Below are positions 34,831 through 45,200 of a stretch of 64,000 nucleotides of DNA, piece after piece. Numbering within the stretch: the stretch's first letter is position 1; every line of letters begins with the position of its first letter. The position numbers were made by a program, and so were the translations under genes. This DNA comes from Corynebacterium nuruki S6-4 (GTDB taxonomy: Bacteria; Actinomycetota; Actinomycetes; Mycobacteriales; Mycobacteriaceae): assembly GCF_007970465.1 (NCBI RefSeq), contig NZ_CP042429.1:2418001-2482000 (forward strand), read 5' to 3'. Below the pieces are notes generated by a model that saw only the letters and a list, made by a program, of their open reading frames with translations, ran no database searches and was not told the DNA's origin.

Positions 34831-34860
34831 GGAATTCCCCCGACTTTCGGGGTGAATTCC
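34831..34860. terminator. hairpin in the 344-base gap after the glycosyltransferase
   Basis: GGAATTC-CCCCGA (34831-34843) pairs with TCGGGG-T-GAATTCC (34847-34860). The gap 34673-35016 also holds a TACGCT box near 34966 and a GGAGG site at about 35003, the likely promoter and ribosome binding site of the ABC operon. Nothing else seen. Confidence 0.45.
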
Positions 34861-35016
34861 GGGCACATCGCCGGGCATATTCGCGATACATTCCGCCCGG
34901 TTTGCCGTCGGTCCGGGCCGCTGTCAAATCGGGTGGACCTGCAGCGGCGATCCGTGATCTCCGCTACGCTGGAACGACGGTAACTGACTGACGTTCACGA
35001 CTGGAGGCTACCCGCG

Positions 35017-36117
35017 ATGAGTGCGGTAAAGGCCGAACACCTGTACAAGGTCTTCGGCAGACACGGTAAAGAGGTCATCAGGCGGCTCGAACAGGGGGAG
35101 GACCGCAGTGAGTTGACGAACCTGGGGACCGCCGCCGTCATTGACGCGAATTTCGAGGTCGCCGAGGGGGAGATTTTCGTCGTGATGGGCCTGTCCGGCT
35201 CCGGAAAATCGACCCTCATCCGCATGATCAACGGGCTGTGGAAACCCACGGCGGGCACGGTCGAGGTCATGGGGAAGAATATCTCCGACCTCAACAACCG
35301 GGAGCTGCGTGACCTGCGTGCCAAGCACGTGTCCATGGTCTTCCAGCACTTCGCGCTGCTGCCGCACCGCACGGTGCGGGACAATGCCGCCTACGCCCTG
35401 GAGATCCAGGGTGTGGGCAAGGAGGAGCGGCTGGCCAAGGCTGACGAGTGGCTCGGCAAGGTCGGCCTCGCCGGCTGGGGCGACAGCCTGCCCGGCGAGC
35501 TCTCCGGCGGTATGCAACAGCGGGTGGGACTGGCCCGCGCGCTCGCCGCGGAGACCGACATCCTGCTCATGGACGAGGCGTTCTCCGCGCTCGACCCGCT
35601 GATCCGCACCGAGATGCAGGACCAGCTCATCGAGCTGCAGCACGACCTGAAGAAGACCATCATCTTCATCAGCCACGACCTCAACGAGGCGATGAAGCTC
35701 GGCGACCGGATCGCGATCATGCGCAACGGTCGGATCAACCAGATCGGCACCGCCACCGAGATCCTCACCCACCCGGCCGACAGCTACGTGGAGAAGTTCA
35801 TCGCGGACGTCGACCGGTCGCGCATCATCACCGCCGCCAACATCATGCAGCCGGTCGAGGAGAACGTCGACACCGGCGGCTGGGCCGTGGTCCACCCCGA
35901 CGACAATGTCTCGGACCTGTGGGAGGCCTCGGCGCAGGCCAACGGTCAGGTCGGCGTGGTCGACGACGGCAAGGTCGTCGGCCGGGTCGGATACTCCGAC
36001 ATCGTCGGCGCGATGGTGCCCGCCGAGGCGGACTCCCCTGATGACGCTGCTGACGCTGACGGAGCCACCGACACGGCCACCGACGAGGCCGCCGACACCG
36101 GGAAGAAGGAGGACTAG
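35017..36117 (+). CDS. glycine betaine/proline ABC transporter, ATP-binding protein
   Basis: A 366-residue ATPase of the ProV/OpuAA group. Walker A is GLSGSGKST near residue 58; the signature is LSGGMQQRVGLARALA and Walker B is ILLMDEAFSALDPL, followed by HDLNEAMKLGDRIAIM. The C-terminal part after residue 265 is a CBS-like regulatory domain that senses ionic strength in relatives, ending in an acidic tail of DAADADGATD type. The long insert between the first strand and Walker A (EVIRRLEQGEDRSELT) is normal for ProV. It drives uptake of compatible solutes in osmotic stress. Confidence 0.92.
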   Translation: MSAVKAEHLYKVFGRHGKEVIRRLEQGEDRSELTNLGTAAVIDANFEVAEGEIFVVMGLSGSGKSTLIRMINGLWKPTAGTVEVMGKNISDLNNRELRDLRAKHVSMVFQHFALLPHRTVRDNAAYALEIQGVGKEERLAKADEWLGKVGLAGWGDSLPGELSGGMQQRVGLARALAAETDILLMDEAFSALDPLIRTEMQDQLIELQHDLKKTIIFISHDLNEAMKLGDRIAIMRNGRINQIGTATEILTHPADSYVEKFIADVDRSRIITAANIMQPVEENVDTGGWAVVHPDDNVSDLWEASAQANGQVGVVDDGKVVGRVGYSDIVGAMVPAEADSPDDAADADGATDTATDEAADTGKKED

Positions 36118-36120
36118 ACC

Positions 36121-36984
36121 GTGGGTACCATCGCCAATCCCGACGTTCCCCTCGGAGACTGGGTCTCCGACTTCATCGACTGGTTCACCGACGCGTTCAG
36201 CTGGCTGCTGGACTTCATCGGTACCGTCCTCGACGGCCTGCACGACGCCTTCCACTGGGTGCTCGACTCGCCGACCTACCCCTGGCTGGTCGTCATCTTC
36301 GGCCTCACCGCCTGGGCGGCGGTGAGCTGGAAGGCCGGTATCTTCACCGCGGTCGGTTTCTACCTGGTCCGGGCGGTCGACGAGTGGCCGCAGGCCATGG
36401 AGACCCTCTCCCAGGTCCTCGTCGCCGTGCTCATCGCCGTGATCATCTCGGTGCCGCTGGGTATCTGGGCGGCGAAGTCCGAGACCTGTTCGAAGATCGT
36501 CAAGCCGGTCCTCGACTTCATGCAGGCCATGCCGGCCCTGGCCTACCTGGTGCCGATCATCGTCATCTTCGGCATCGGCGTGACCCCCGGCATGATCGCC
36601 ACCCTCATCTTCTGCATGCCGCCCGGTGTCCGCTTCACCGAGCTGGCGATCCGTCAGGTCGACAAGGAGACCGTCGAGGCCGGCCGCGCCTTCGGCGCGA
36701 CCCCGGCGCACATTCTGTTCCGCATCCAGCTGCCGCTGGCGCTGCCGACGATCATGGCCGGCATCAACCAGGTCATCATGCTGGCCCTGTCCATGGTGGT
36801 GCTCGCCGGTATGGCCGGCGCCCCCGGCCTCGGCGCGGACATCACCGCGGCGATCAGCAGCATCAACGTGCCGCTGGGTGTCAACGCCGGTGTGGCGGTC
36901 GTCATCCTCGCCATCTTCCTGGACCGCGTGACCGCGGGTCTGGGCAACAAGACCCCGCTGGCCAGAGCACAGAAGAACGCATAG
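36121..36984 (+). CDS. glycine betaine/proline ABC transporter, permease
   Basis: A 287-residue permease of the ProW/OpuAB type with six or seven helices. The cytoplasmic EAA-type loop is VEAGRAFGATPAHILFRIQLPLALPTIMAGINQ near residue 180. GTG start at 36121, three bases after the ATPase stop. It forms the membrane channel with the ATPase before it and the lipoprotein after it; the three genes are tightly spaced (3 and 13 bases), a complete importer. Confidence 0.92.
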   Translation: MGTIANPDVPLGDWVSDFIDWFTDAFSWLLDFIGTVLDGLHDAFHWVLDSPTYPWLVVIFGLTAWAAVSWKAGIFTAVGFYLVRAVDEWPQAMETLSQVLVAVLIAVIISVPLGIWAAKSETCSKIVKPVLDFMQAMPALAYLVPIIVIFGIGVTPGMIATLIFCMPPGVRFTELAIRQVDKETVEAGRAFGATPAHILFRIQLPLALPTIMAGINQVIMLALSMVVLAGMAGAPGLGADITAAISSINVPLGVNAGVAVVILAIFLDRVTAGLGNKTPLARAQKNA

Positions 36985-36997
36985 GAGGAGCTGGACC

Positions 36998-38038
36998 ATG
37001 ACTACCAGGCTGACTACCAGTCTCAGTAAGCGCACCGGCGTCCGACGCGGCGTCCGGACCGTCGGCGGCGTCCTCGCGGCCGGCGCCCTCACACTGACCA
37101 TCGGCGCGTGCGGCGCGAAGAACTCCAATGACCAGGTCGAGGGCGGCGGTGGCAGCAGTGTCACCGATCAGTTCGCCGACTGCACCCCCGGTGACGGGTC
37201 CGCGGACGTGTCGCAGATGGAGACCGACGGCAACAAGTCCCTCACGCTGGCCGCATTCAACGGCTGGGACGAGTCCTTCGCGGCATCCCACCTGCTCAAG
37301 TACGTCCTCGAGAAGGAGGGCTACTCGGTGGACATCCAGGAACTGGACGCCGGCCCCGGCTACACCGGGCTGTCCCAGGGGGACATCGACGTCGCCGTGG
37401 ACACCTGGCTGCCGGTGACGCACGAAAGCTACCTGAAGCAGTTCGGTGACAAGATCGAGGCCCAGGGCTGCTGGTACGACAACGCGAAGCTCACGCTGGC
37501 CGTCAACGACGATTCCCCGGCGAAGTCCATCTCCGATCTCAAGGACATGGGTGACGACTACGGTAAGCGGCTCGTCGGTATCGAGCCGAGTGCCGGGTTG
37601 ACCGAGCAGACCAAGAAGGCCATCCCGGTCTACGGTCTCGACGACTGGAACTTCCAGATCTCCTCGACACCCGCGATGCTCGCCGAGTTGAAGAAGGCGA
37701 CGAACGCCGGCGACGATATCGCCGTCACCCTGTGGCGTCCGCACTGGGCCTACGACGCGTTCCCGGTCCGGGACCTCGAGGATCCCGAGGGCGCGATGGG
37801 CGATGCGGAGAACATCTTCAACTTCTCCCGCACCGGTTTCGACGACGACAACCCCTATGTCGCCCAACTGCTGCACAACCTCGTCATCAACGACGACAAT
37901 CTCGCGTCGCTGGAGAACATCATGTTCTCCGACGACCACTACGGCGGCAAGAACAAGGACAAGGCGGTCGCGGAGTGGGCGGAGGCACACCCCGACTTCA
38001 TCACGGACTGGAAGGCCGGCACCCTCGGCGGGAAGTAG
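36998..38038 (+). CDS. glycine betaine-type substrate-binding lipoprotein
   Basis: A 346-residue lipoprotein of the OpuAC/ProX fold. The N-terminus is basic (TSLSKRTGVRRGVR), with a hydrophobic core and a lipobox TIGAC giving Cys38 as the lipidated residue. FNGWDESFAASHLLKYVLE and the DTWLPVTHESYL stretch carry aromatic residues of the type that cage quaternary amines. TLWRPHWAYDAFPVRDLEDP is typical of the second lobe. AGGAGG precedes the ATG by 8 bases. It delivers solute to the permease in the same operon. Glycine betaine, proline betaine or ectoine cannot be told apart. Confidence 0.92.
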   Translation: MTTRLTTSLSKRTGVRRGVRTVGGVLAAGALTLTIGACGAKNSNDQVEGGGGSSVTDQFADCTPGDGSADVSQMETDGNKSLTLAAFNGWDESFAASHLLKYVLEKEGYSVDIQELDAGPGYTGLSQGDIDVAVDTWLPVTHESYLKQFGDKIEAQGCWYDNAKLTLAVNDDSPAKSISDLKDMGDDYGKRLVGIEPSAGLTEQTKKAIPVYGLDDWNFQISSTPAMLAELKKATNAGDDIAVTLWRPHWAYDAFPVRDLEDPEGAMGDAENIFNFSRTGFDDDNPYVAQLLHNLVINDDNLASLENIMFSDDHYGGKNKDKAVAEWAEAHPDFITDWKAGTLGGK

Positions 38039-38062
38039 CCCCGCCGCCGGATTCCGCCCCGC

Positions 38063-39676
38063 TCACCGCAGGTCGAAGAGGCGCCAGTCGCCGTCCGACC
38101 AGGTGGGCGTGAGATCCGCCAGGGCGTCCGGCAGCGCCACCGGGGCAGCGCCGTCGCCGGTGACGACCACCCGGTCGATGCCGTGGCCGGTGAGGTCCCG
38201 GACAGTCACCGTCCCGTCCGCCAGCCCGGCGAGCAGTGTGACGGTCTCCGGATCCCCGTCGACGACCTGCCCGTCGACGACCAGGTAGCCGGGATCCACC
38301 GGCGATCCCGGCAGCATCTTCAGCAGCGGGTCGAGCGTGGGACGCCCGGCAATGACCCGGTAGTTCCCCGGCGGCCACAGCAGCGTCCGACCGTCGCCGA
38401 CTCTGTCTGCGACCTGCGCGTACCGGGCGTCCAGCGTCACCGGCCGCAGGTCCGCGAGATCGCGTGGCAGGGCGGGGACCTGCAGCCACACCAGCAGGCA
38501 GGACGCCACCACGACCGTTGCGGCCCCGGCCCGACCACGGAGGGGTCCCGGCAGCAGGCCCGTCAGCACCGCCAGGGCCGGCAGCGCGAGGACCACGAAC
38601 TTCTGGGTGTCCCGCAGCAGCCCGGCCCCCGGGACCGTCTCCAGCAGTCCACCGAGCAGGGCGAGCCCCGGTCCGGTGGCCGCCAGGGCGGGGACGACCA
38701 CCGCGACCGCCGCCAGCACCACCAGCCGACGCAGCGGCCCGGGCAGCATCCGGCGCCGCACGAGGACCACCACCACCGCCACGGCCACCAGTGCGAGGAC
38801 CACACCGGCGAGCGCCGCCGGCCCCGACGCCCGGGAGGCGGGCACCGCCTGCGCATTCCAGATCCCGCCGAGACCGGCGAGGGCACCGGGCGTGCCGACG
38901 AACGGTTCGGCCCGGGCGGCGAAGAGTTCCGCCCCCCGGGAATCGGCCAGCGTGTCCGGAGCGCTGAGCAGGGAGGGCACCAGCCAGGGCAGGGCGAGCA
39001 GCGCACCGGCGCCGAGCGGCACCAGTGCGCGGCGCCGCCACCCGGCGGCGGTGCAGGCGGTCACCACGCCGAGGACCAGCCCGGTGGGCGTCAGCGCGCA
39101 CACCGCCAGCACCAGGATCAGGACTGCCGTGCGCCGGCCCCGCTGTCTCGGCCGACCCCGGTCACTGTCCCGGGTCCCGGTACCGGCGGCCAGCCAGGCC
39201 ACGAGCGGCAGCAGCATCCCGGCGGCCACCACCGACCAGTGGCCCTGCAGCAGCCGTTCGGCGACGTAGGGGTTCCACGGCGCGACTGTCGCGGCGAGGA
39301 ACCGGCCGGGCAGCCGGGCACCGTGGCGTCCGGCGAGGCCGGCCGCCCCGAGGGCACCGGCGAACCCGGCGGCGAGCATCAGCGCCGAGACGACGACCGG
39401 TGGCGGGATGACGGGGGAGAGGAGTGCGAGGACGGCGTCCTGTGGGACGGCACGTGCCGGGCCGTCAGCACCGCGGGCGAGGTCGTTGAGCGCCATCGTC
39501 GGGGGGACGACCATGTCGCGCAGGACCAGGGCCTGTCCCCGGAAGCCGGCGACCAGCCCCTCGACGAACGGCCAGAGGACCACGACGGTGAGCAGTGCGC
39601 ACCAGGCGGCGAGCACCCCGGTCCGCGCTGCCCACCCTGACCGCCCTGCCCGCCATCGGCCAGACAGGTTTTTCAC
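38063..39676 (-). CDS. polytopic membrane protein, Rv0226c-like
   Basis: About 537 residues with some 11-12 hydrophobic helices and an extracytoplasmic C-terminal part (DARYAQVADRVGDGRTLLWPPG, then VVDGQVVDGDPE). APWNPYVAERLLQGHWSV early in the protein recalls GT-C type arabinosyl or mannosyl transferases, though no DD or DE motif could be fixed. Gene order (next to a DUF3068 gene and an acyltransferase) matches Rv0226c. The start is uncertain: GTG at 39676 (KNLSGRWRAG) is used, but it lies in the arm of a hairpin; longer starts to 39877 are open. Likely envelope glycolipid synthesis or transport. Confidence 0.75.
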   Translation of the reverse strand: MKNLSGRWRAGRSGWAARTGVLAAWCALLTVVVLWPFVEGLVAGFRGQALVLRDMVVPPTMALNDLARGADGPARAVPQDAVLALLSPVIPPPVVVSALMLAAGFAGALGAAGLAGRHGARLPGRFLAATVAPWNPYVAERLLQGHWSVVAAGMLLPLVAWLAAGTGTRDSDRGRPRQRGRRTAVLILVLAVCALTPTGLVLGVVTACTAAGWRRRALVPLGAGALLALPWLVPSLLSAPDTLADSRGAELFAARAEPFVGTPGALAGLGGIWNAQAVPASRASGPAALAGVVLALVAVAVVVVLVRRRMLPGPLRRLVVLAAVAVVVPALAATGPGLALLGGLLETVPGAGLLRDTQKFVVLALPALAVLTGLLPGPLRGRAGAATVVVASCLLVWLQVPALPRDLADLRPVTLDARYAQVADRVGDGRTLLWPPGNYRVIAGRPTLDPLLKMLPGSPVDPGYLVVDGQVVDGDPETVTLLAGLADGTVTVRDLTGHGIDRVVVTGDGAAPVALPDALADLTPTWSDGDWRLFDLR

Positions 39677-39749
39677 ACCTGACCGGGCACCGGATCCGGA
39701 ATAACCCCAGGTCAGTTTCCGCCCCTCGGGATCCGGGGTGTGAAAAACC
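39667..39749. terminator. hairpin after the DUF3068 gene
   Basis: GGTTTTTCACACC at 39667-39679 is perfectly inverted at 39737-39749, and GGATCCGG-type inner repeats add to the stem. It lies 32 bases after the DUF3068 stop on the minus strand and could end or attenuate that transcript before the membrane gene. Confidence 0.55.
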
Positions 39750-39780
39750 GGACGGGACGGGGACACGGGGAGCCGCTCCC

Positions 39781-40968
39781 TCAGCTGCGTCGGATGAGGA
39801 CGACCGCGTACCCGACGAGCAGGATCCCGATGATGCCCGCACCCCACGGGATGTACTGGCCGACGGTGTTCATCCACCGGGTCGCGGACTTCGCCTCCGA
39901 CATCTGTGCCTCAACCGTCGCGTCATCGTAGGCACCGGGGTAGTAGAGCGCGGTGCGCTGCGGATTGTCGAGTTCGCGGTCCTTGTCGGCGACGATGCGG
40001 TCGGCGTCGGCGGCGTCCCGGGCGTAGAACAGCCACGTCTCCTCCTCCTCGTTGACGATCACACCGGTCTTCGGGTGGACGTGGAGGGTGCGGTGGACGG
40101 TGTAGTACCGGCTCATCTCCACGTCGGGGCCCTCCCCCCGACCGTCCCAGCCGTCGACGTCGTCGGCGGTGAGCCCCCAGACCTTCGCGGGGAAGGTGAG
40201 TTTCAGGGAGGCGAGGGTCTGCCGGTCCGCGTCCGACAGGTCCCCGTCGGAGGAGAGCATCTGCTCGACCTGCGGGAACTGTTCGGTGGGGTGGATGACC
40301 TGCTCATAGCGGTAGACGGTCTCCCCGTCGATCTTCTCCTTGTCGACGAAGTCGATGTTCCGGGTGCGCAGGACCTGCCGGTCGAAGTACGGGTAGGCCT
40401 TCTTCTGCGTCCCGAACGGGAACCGGAACTGCAGTCCGGTGCGGGTGAACTGGGGGGTCTCCTCCTCGACCCGGTCACCACCGCTGCCGGGGACCCCGGG
40501 GGCGGTGATGTCGAGGGAGGAGACCGGCTCGTCGACCGGCATGGCGGTCCTGCGGTCCAGGGTGGTGCGGTCGACGGTGGAGGTGACGAGGTTGCGGGGT
40601 TCGGGCAGGTCGGTGCGGACCAGGGAGCTGCCCGCCTCGAGCGTGACCTTCTTCTTGGAGGTCGGCTCCTGGGCGATGAGGTGCTGCTGGTTCTTCAGCT
40701 CGATGTCGTGCCAGATGAAGCAGCTCACCGGCTTGTCCGGCGCGGCACCCCGGCATTCCGGACGCCGCGCATTGTCGCCGACGGCCTTCCCCGCCGCCAT
40801 CGCCGCGGAGTCCAGCAGCCGACCCTGTGCGGGTGCTGTCGCCACATAGGTGTCGATGTCCTTGGGAATCACCTTCCCGGCCGGCAGCACGACGGCGGGG
40901 AGCGCAACGGCGAGCACGAGCAGCGCCACCCCGACGACGAGTGCCGTGTGGGTGAGGATTCTCTTCAT
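39781..40968 (-). CDS. DUF3068 envelope protein (Rv0227c-like)
   Basis: A 395-residue protein with one N-terminal membrane helix (residues about 8-30), a large extracytoplasmic domain and one C-terminal helix (YIPWGAGIIGILLVGYAVVLI) before a basic end. This is the DUF3068 layout. The domain has VLRTRNIDFVDKEKIDGETVYRYEQ and WDGRGEGPDVEMSRYYTVHRTL. A TAGTGT box lies 8 bases before the ATG. It is divergent from the TmaT-type gene, 33 bases apart, the same order as Rv0227c-Rv0228. A role in trehalose mycolate handling is likely from context; the biochemical activity is not known to me. Confidence 0.88.
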   Translation of the reverse strand: MKRILTHTALVVGVALLVLAVALPAVVLPAGKVIPKDIDTYVATAPAQGRLLDSAAMAAGKAVGDNARRPECRGAAPDKPVSCFIWHDIELKNQQHLIAQEPTSKKKVTLEAGSSLVRTDLPEPRNLVTSTVDRTTLDRRTAMPVDEPVSSLDITAPGVPGSGGDRVEEETPQFTRTGLQFRFPFGTQKKAYPYFDRQVLRTRNIDFVDKEKIDGETVYRYEQVIHPTEQFPQVEQMLSSDGDLSDADRQTLASLKLTFPAKVWGLTADDVDGWDGRGEGPDVEMSRYYTVHRTLHVHPKTGVIVNEEEETWLFYARDAADADRIVADKDRELDNPQRTALYYPGAYDDATVEAQMSEAKSATRWMNTVGQYIPWGAGIIGILLVGYAVVLIRRS

Positions 40969-40973
40969 GTCCC

Positions 40974-41001
40974 GCAACACTACCGGTAGCCTGGGACGGT
41001 C
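40974..41001. promoter_or_regulatory. divergent leaderless promoters, DUF3068/acyltransferase
   Basis: The 33-base space carries TAGTGT on the minus strand 8 bases before the DUF3068 ATG and TAGCCT (40987-40992) 9 bases before the acyltransferase ATG. Both boxes meet at ACCGGT. Both genes are therefore probably leaderless and expressed from abutting promoters. Confidence 0.5.
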
Positions 41002-42216
41002 ATGGTCGCCCCACGCCCCTTCCTCCCCGCACTGGAAGGACTGCGCGCCTGTGCGGCCCTCGGCATCGTGGTCACCCACGTCGCCTTCCAGACCGGGAAT
41101 GACACGGGGGCGCTGTTCAACCGGATCCTGGCCCGGTTCGACTTCTTCGTGCCGGTGTTCTTCGCCCTCTCCGCGTTCCTGCTCTGGCGCCGCCACCACG
41201 ACCAGGTCGGGGACTGGGCGGGCTACTACGTCCGACGGTGCGGCCGGATTCTGCCAGCCTACTGGGTGGTGGTGGCGGTGGTGCTGCTCCTGCTGCCGGT
41301 GGCGGGGCATCCCGGCGGGTGGCCTGCGGTGGCGAACATCCTGCTGATCCAGAACTACCTGCCCGACGGCCTCCTCGGCGGGCTGACGCATCTCTGGTCA
41401 CTGTGCGTGGAGATGTTCTTCTACCTGGTCCTGCCGGTGATCGCCGTCGTGGTCGGACGCCGCCGCCGGCGTGTCCGTGTCCTCGGCATCGTCCTGCTGG
41501 GCCTGGTCGGGGTGGCGTGGCCGTTCCTCGCGGTGGTTGTCCCCGGTTTCGATCCCTCGGACGGCGGCGTGAATCCGCACATCATGCCGTGGGCCTTCTT
41601 CGCCTGGTTCGGGGTGGGCATGCTCGCCGCGGAGCTGGAGGGTTTCCTGCAGGACGCCCCGGCCGCCGTCCGGGACACGGCCCGGCGCTGGGCGGGACGC
41701 CGCTGGCTGTGGCTGCTCGTCGCCCTGGCCGCCCTGGTTGTCGCGGCACTGCTGGGACCCGAGGGGCTCACCCAGGCGACACCGTGGCAGTTCGTCCGCC
41801 GCAACCTGTGCGGCCTGGTCTTCGCCGCGGCTCTGGTCGGGCCGTACGTGGTGGAGCCGGCCGCCCCGGTGCTGGAGAGCCCGGTGATGCAAGCACTGGG
41901 CCGCTGGTCCTATTCGGTGTTCCTGTGGCACATCGCGGTGCTGTCGCTGGTGTTCCCGCTGCTGGGGATCGGACTGTTCCGTGGCGGCTACCTGGCGACG
42001 GCGGTGGTGCTGGTGGCGACGGTGGTGTTCACCGTTCCGGTGGCGGCGGTGAGCTATGCCCTGGTGGAGGATCCTGCCCGTCATGCCGTGAACCGGTGGT
42101 GGCGTCGTGCGGTCCGTGCCGATCACGCCGATCACGCCGGTCACGCCGACCACGCCGACCATGCCGACCGTGCCGGGCAGCCCCGCCGTGCCGGTCGCGC
42201 CGGGCGCGTCGGCTGA
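41002..42216 (+). CDS. tmaT: acyltransferase 3 family protein, TmaT-like (Rv0228 homologue)
   Basis: A 404-residue membrane O-acyltransferase with about ten helices. The family start is seen in LPALEGLRACAALGIVVTHVAFQ with the catalytic-type Arg and His. GLTHLWSLCVEMFFYLVLPV is the second conserved block. In C. glutamicum the homologue TmaT acetylates trehalose monomycolate before export. Residues after about 365 are a low-complexity His/Asp/Arg tail (DHADHAGHADHADH) encoded by a 9-bp repeat. The tail runs 188 bases into the convergent AftD gene. Assignment to TmaT rests on the family plus the conserved neighbours. Confidence 0.85.
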   Translation: MVAPRPFLPALEGLRACAALGIVVTHVAFQTGNDTGALFNRILARFDFFVPVFFALSAFLLWRRHHDQVGDWAGYYVRRCGRILPAYWVVVAVVLLLLPVAGHPGGWPAVANILLIQNYLPDGLLGGLTHLWSLCVEMFFYLVLPVIAVVVGRRRRRVRVLGIVLLGLVGVAWPFLAVVVPGFDPSDGGVNPHIMPWAFFAWFGVGMLAAELEGFLQDAPAAVRDTARRWAGRRWLWLLVALAALVVAALLGPEGLTQATPWQFVRRNLCGLVFAAALVGPYVVEPAAPVLESPVMQALGRWSYSVFLWHIAVLSLVFPLLGIGLFRGGYLATAVVLVATVVFTVPVAAVSYALVEDPARHAVNRWWRRAVRADHADHAGHADHADHADRAGQPRRAGRAGRVG

Positions 42217-45200
42217 ACAGCGTGGCGGCGACCGCGACGAGGAAGCAGATCTCCGGGAGCCAGGAGGTGCCGGCGTAGCCGTCGGTGCCGCCACCGCCCC
42301 ACGGGCCGCGGGTGAACAGCGCGGCACCGAGACCCCCGGCGACGAGGACCACGGCCTGACTGAGCCGCGACGTTCCGGCGGCGGTGACCGGCATGACCGG
42401 CATGACCGGCGTGGCCGGCAGAGTCCGGGCGGCGGCCCCGTCGGCCCCGCTGGCCCTGTCGGCCGTGCCGGGCCGGCGGCGCCGGAACAGCAGGAGACTG
42501 CTGAGCCAGCCGAGCACCAGGACGACGGCCGCCGCCAGACCCGCCGCCAGCCAGGCCCGGTAGGTCCCGGTCGCCGTGAACTCCACGTCCACCGCCCCGG
42601 CGAGATCACTGCCGTTGCCGTCGCTGCTGTCGGCGCCGCCACCGTGCCGTGCCACCAGATCGGCGGGGACGACCCAGCCCTGCTGCCAGCCGTTGACGGT
42701 GACCGGGGCGAGGTCCTCCCCGTCCAGCGTCGCGCTCCGCCCGGGGTTCACCGTGGTCGGGGTGACGAGGAGCCGACTCCCCGCCGGAAAATCGGCCGCC
42801 GGCCGGGCGGGCGCGGCACCGTCGACCTCCAGCGAGACCCACCGGGCCTGCGTCCGGACCACGTGCTCCCCGGCGGTCAGCGGCACCCGGTCTCCGCAGT
42901 GCCTCGGCGTCCCGTCGATCTCCACGGGCATCCCGCAGTCCGCCGCCGTCACCTGCACCGACGTGTCCGCCGGCACCGGGAGGACCCGGCGCAGTGTGCC
43001 CTCCGGCACCTCCTGGCCCAGCACCCAGCGCTGCGGCAGGCCACCGGCCCCGGTCTCCGACGCCGGGACGACGATGTCGCGGCGCGGGGTGACATCCCGC
43101 CCGCCGTTGAGCTCGGTGAACGTCACCTCGGAGAGACCGGCGTGCGCCCCGGCGCCGAGGATCCGCAGCCGGACCCGGTCCGACCGGCCCGCCGGCAGGA
43201 TGAACTCCCCGGACCGCCCCTCGGGGACCGCGACCGTCGAGGTCGCGACCGTCTGTCCGTCCAGTGACGTCTCCGCCTGCAGCCGGATCCCCGCACTCTG
43301 CGCCTCGGCGGTGAGCCGCAGCTGGCCGACCGGGCGGTCGAAGGAGAAGTCCAGCCACTGGTTCACCGTCGCCCCGTCCGCCGGCCGCCAGGCGGTCGTC
43401 GTGTCCCCGTCGACGGCGGCGTTGACCCCGGAGAGGGTGTCGGCCCCGGTGGCGTTCGTGGCGTCCGCCTGCGAGGAACTCGCGGTGACCGTCCCACCGC
43501 TCTGCCGGACCCGGGTCTCCGGGACCGGCGACTCCACCGGGTAGTCGCGCTCACGGTTGCGGCTGCGCCGGGGGTCGTCGGTGGCGAGGATCTCCGAATC
43601 GGGACTGCTGACCTCGCCGAAACTGTGTTCACGGCGCGCCGGGGTGTCGGTGACGGTCGTGGCGCCGGAGCCGGTGAGGATCCGGTCGCGGACCGGGCGC
43701 CCGGCGGCGGCGTCCGCCTCCGCGAGCCGCGGCAGCACCTCCGGCCCGCCGGCGACGGCCTCCAGCTGCCCGGGGTCGGCGGGGTCGATGAGCCGGGGGC
43801 CGGCCGTCCCGTCACCGACCCGGAAGATGCGCAGTTCACCGTCGCCGAAGGACGCCTCCTCGGTGAACCCCGGGGACCGTCGCAGGGTCCGGAGTGCGTC
43901 ACGGGAACCGGGGGTGTCCGCGACGCGGGCGAGATCGGCCCGGACGAGGATGAACCCGACCCCCTGCTGGTCGAGGGCGGCGGACAGGCCGGGGGCCGGG
44001 GTGCCGGTGTCGAAGGCGCGCTGGACCCCGTCGAGGCCGCGGATCGCCTCCGGCGGCACGAGCGGCACGGCGTCCCGGACCACCCACGGCACGTCGAGCA
44101 GGGCCTGTGCCGGTTCGTCACGGGTGTTTCCCCAGGTCTGGCGGGCGGTGGCGGCGCGCGGCAGGATCATCGTCCGGGTGTCGGCGGCCGTCGGGGAGTG
44201 GTTGAGCCAGTCGGCGGCTTGCACCCAGGCGTCCGGCACCGACCGGTACCCGCCCTGCGGGGCGAGCGTCCCGGACCAGGCGGGGGCGGTGACGACGGCG
44301 GTGAGCAGGCCGACCGCGGTGACCGCGACGACGGGCCGGTTCGCCTCCGGGTGCAGCCAGGCCCGTCGACCGGCCGTGGTCCGCGGCGACGGGACGCGCA
44401 GCCCGCCGAGCAGGTGCACCACGCCGACGAGCAGCGGGAGGTGGACGAGGACGTCGAATTTGTGGAGGTTGCGCAGCGGCGCCCCGGCCCCGTCGAGGAA
44501 GGCCCGCACCTGGTCCGCCACCGGGGAGAACGGCCCCGGGAGCCAGAAGACCAGCAGCCCCACCACCAGCAGCGACAACCATGCCGGACGCCACGGCAGG
44601 TCACGTCGCGACAGTCCCCACAGCCCCAGGACAGCGACCGCGAGCGTGCCGGCGACGAAGACGGGTTCGGTGACCAGGGCGTGGCCGGCGACCCGTTCGT
44701 CGGTGAGGTAGGGGGTCCAGCTGGTCGTCCCGCGCAGAACCTCGCCGAGACTGAACCAGTTCGTGGTGATCCCGGCGGATTCGATGAAGTCGGTGAACGG
44801 CGGGGAGTACCGGCCGAGGATCAGCAGCGGGCCGACCCACCAGAAGCAGGCGAGCACGCCGGCGGGCAGCCACCAGCCGAGGAACCGCCACGCGGTCCGG
44901 CGCACCAGGGGCGTCCGGGAACAGGCCCCGGCGACCAGCCAGACGAGGACGGTGGGCAGTACGGCGGCGCCGGTGGCGACCGCGTTGACCGCCCCCAGAC
45001 ACAGCACCGCGACCGCACTGCCGAGCGCGGCGCGCGCGATCTTCCGGGGTTCCGGACGCCGCCGGTGGTGTGCGGTGACCAGCACCCCCACCAGGGGCGT
45101 GAGGACCCAGGGGGTGAGGGCGACCGGCCACGCCTCCGAGGAGATGGCGCCGAGCGTGGTGAGGATGCGGGGGCTCAGCGCGAACAGGACCGCGCCGGTG

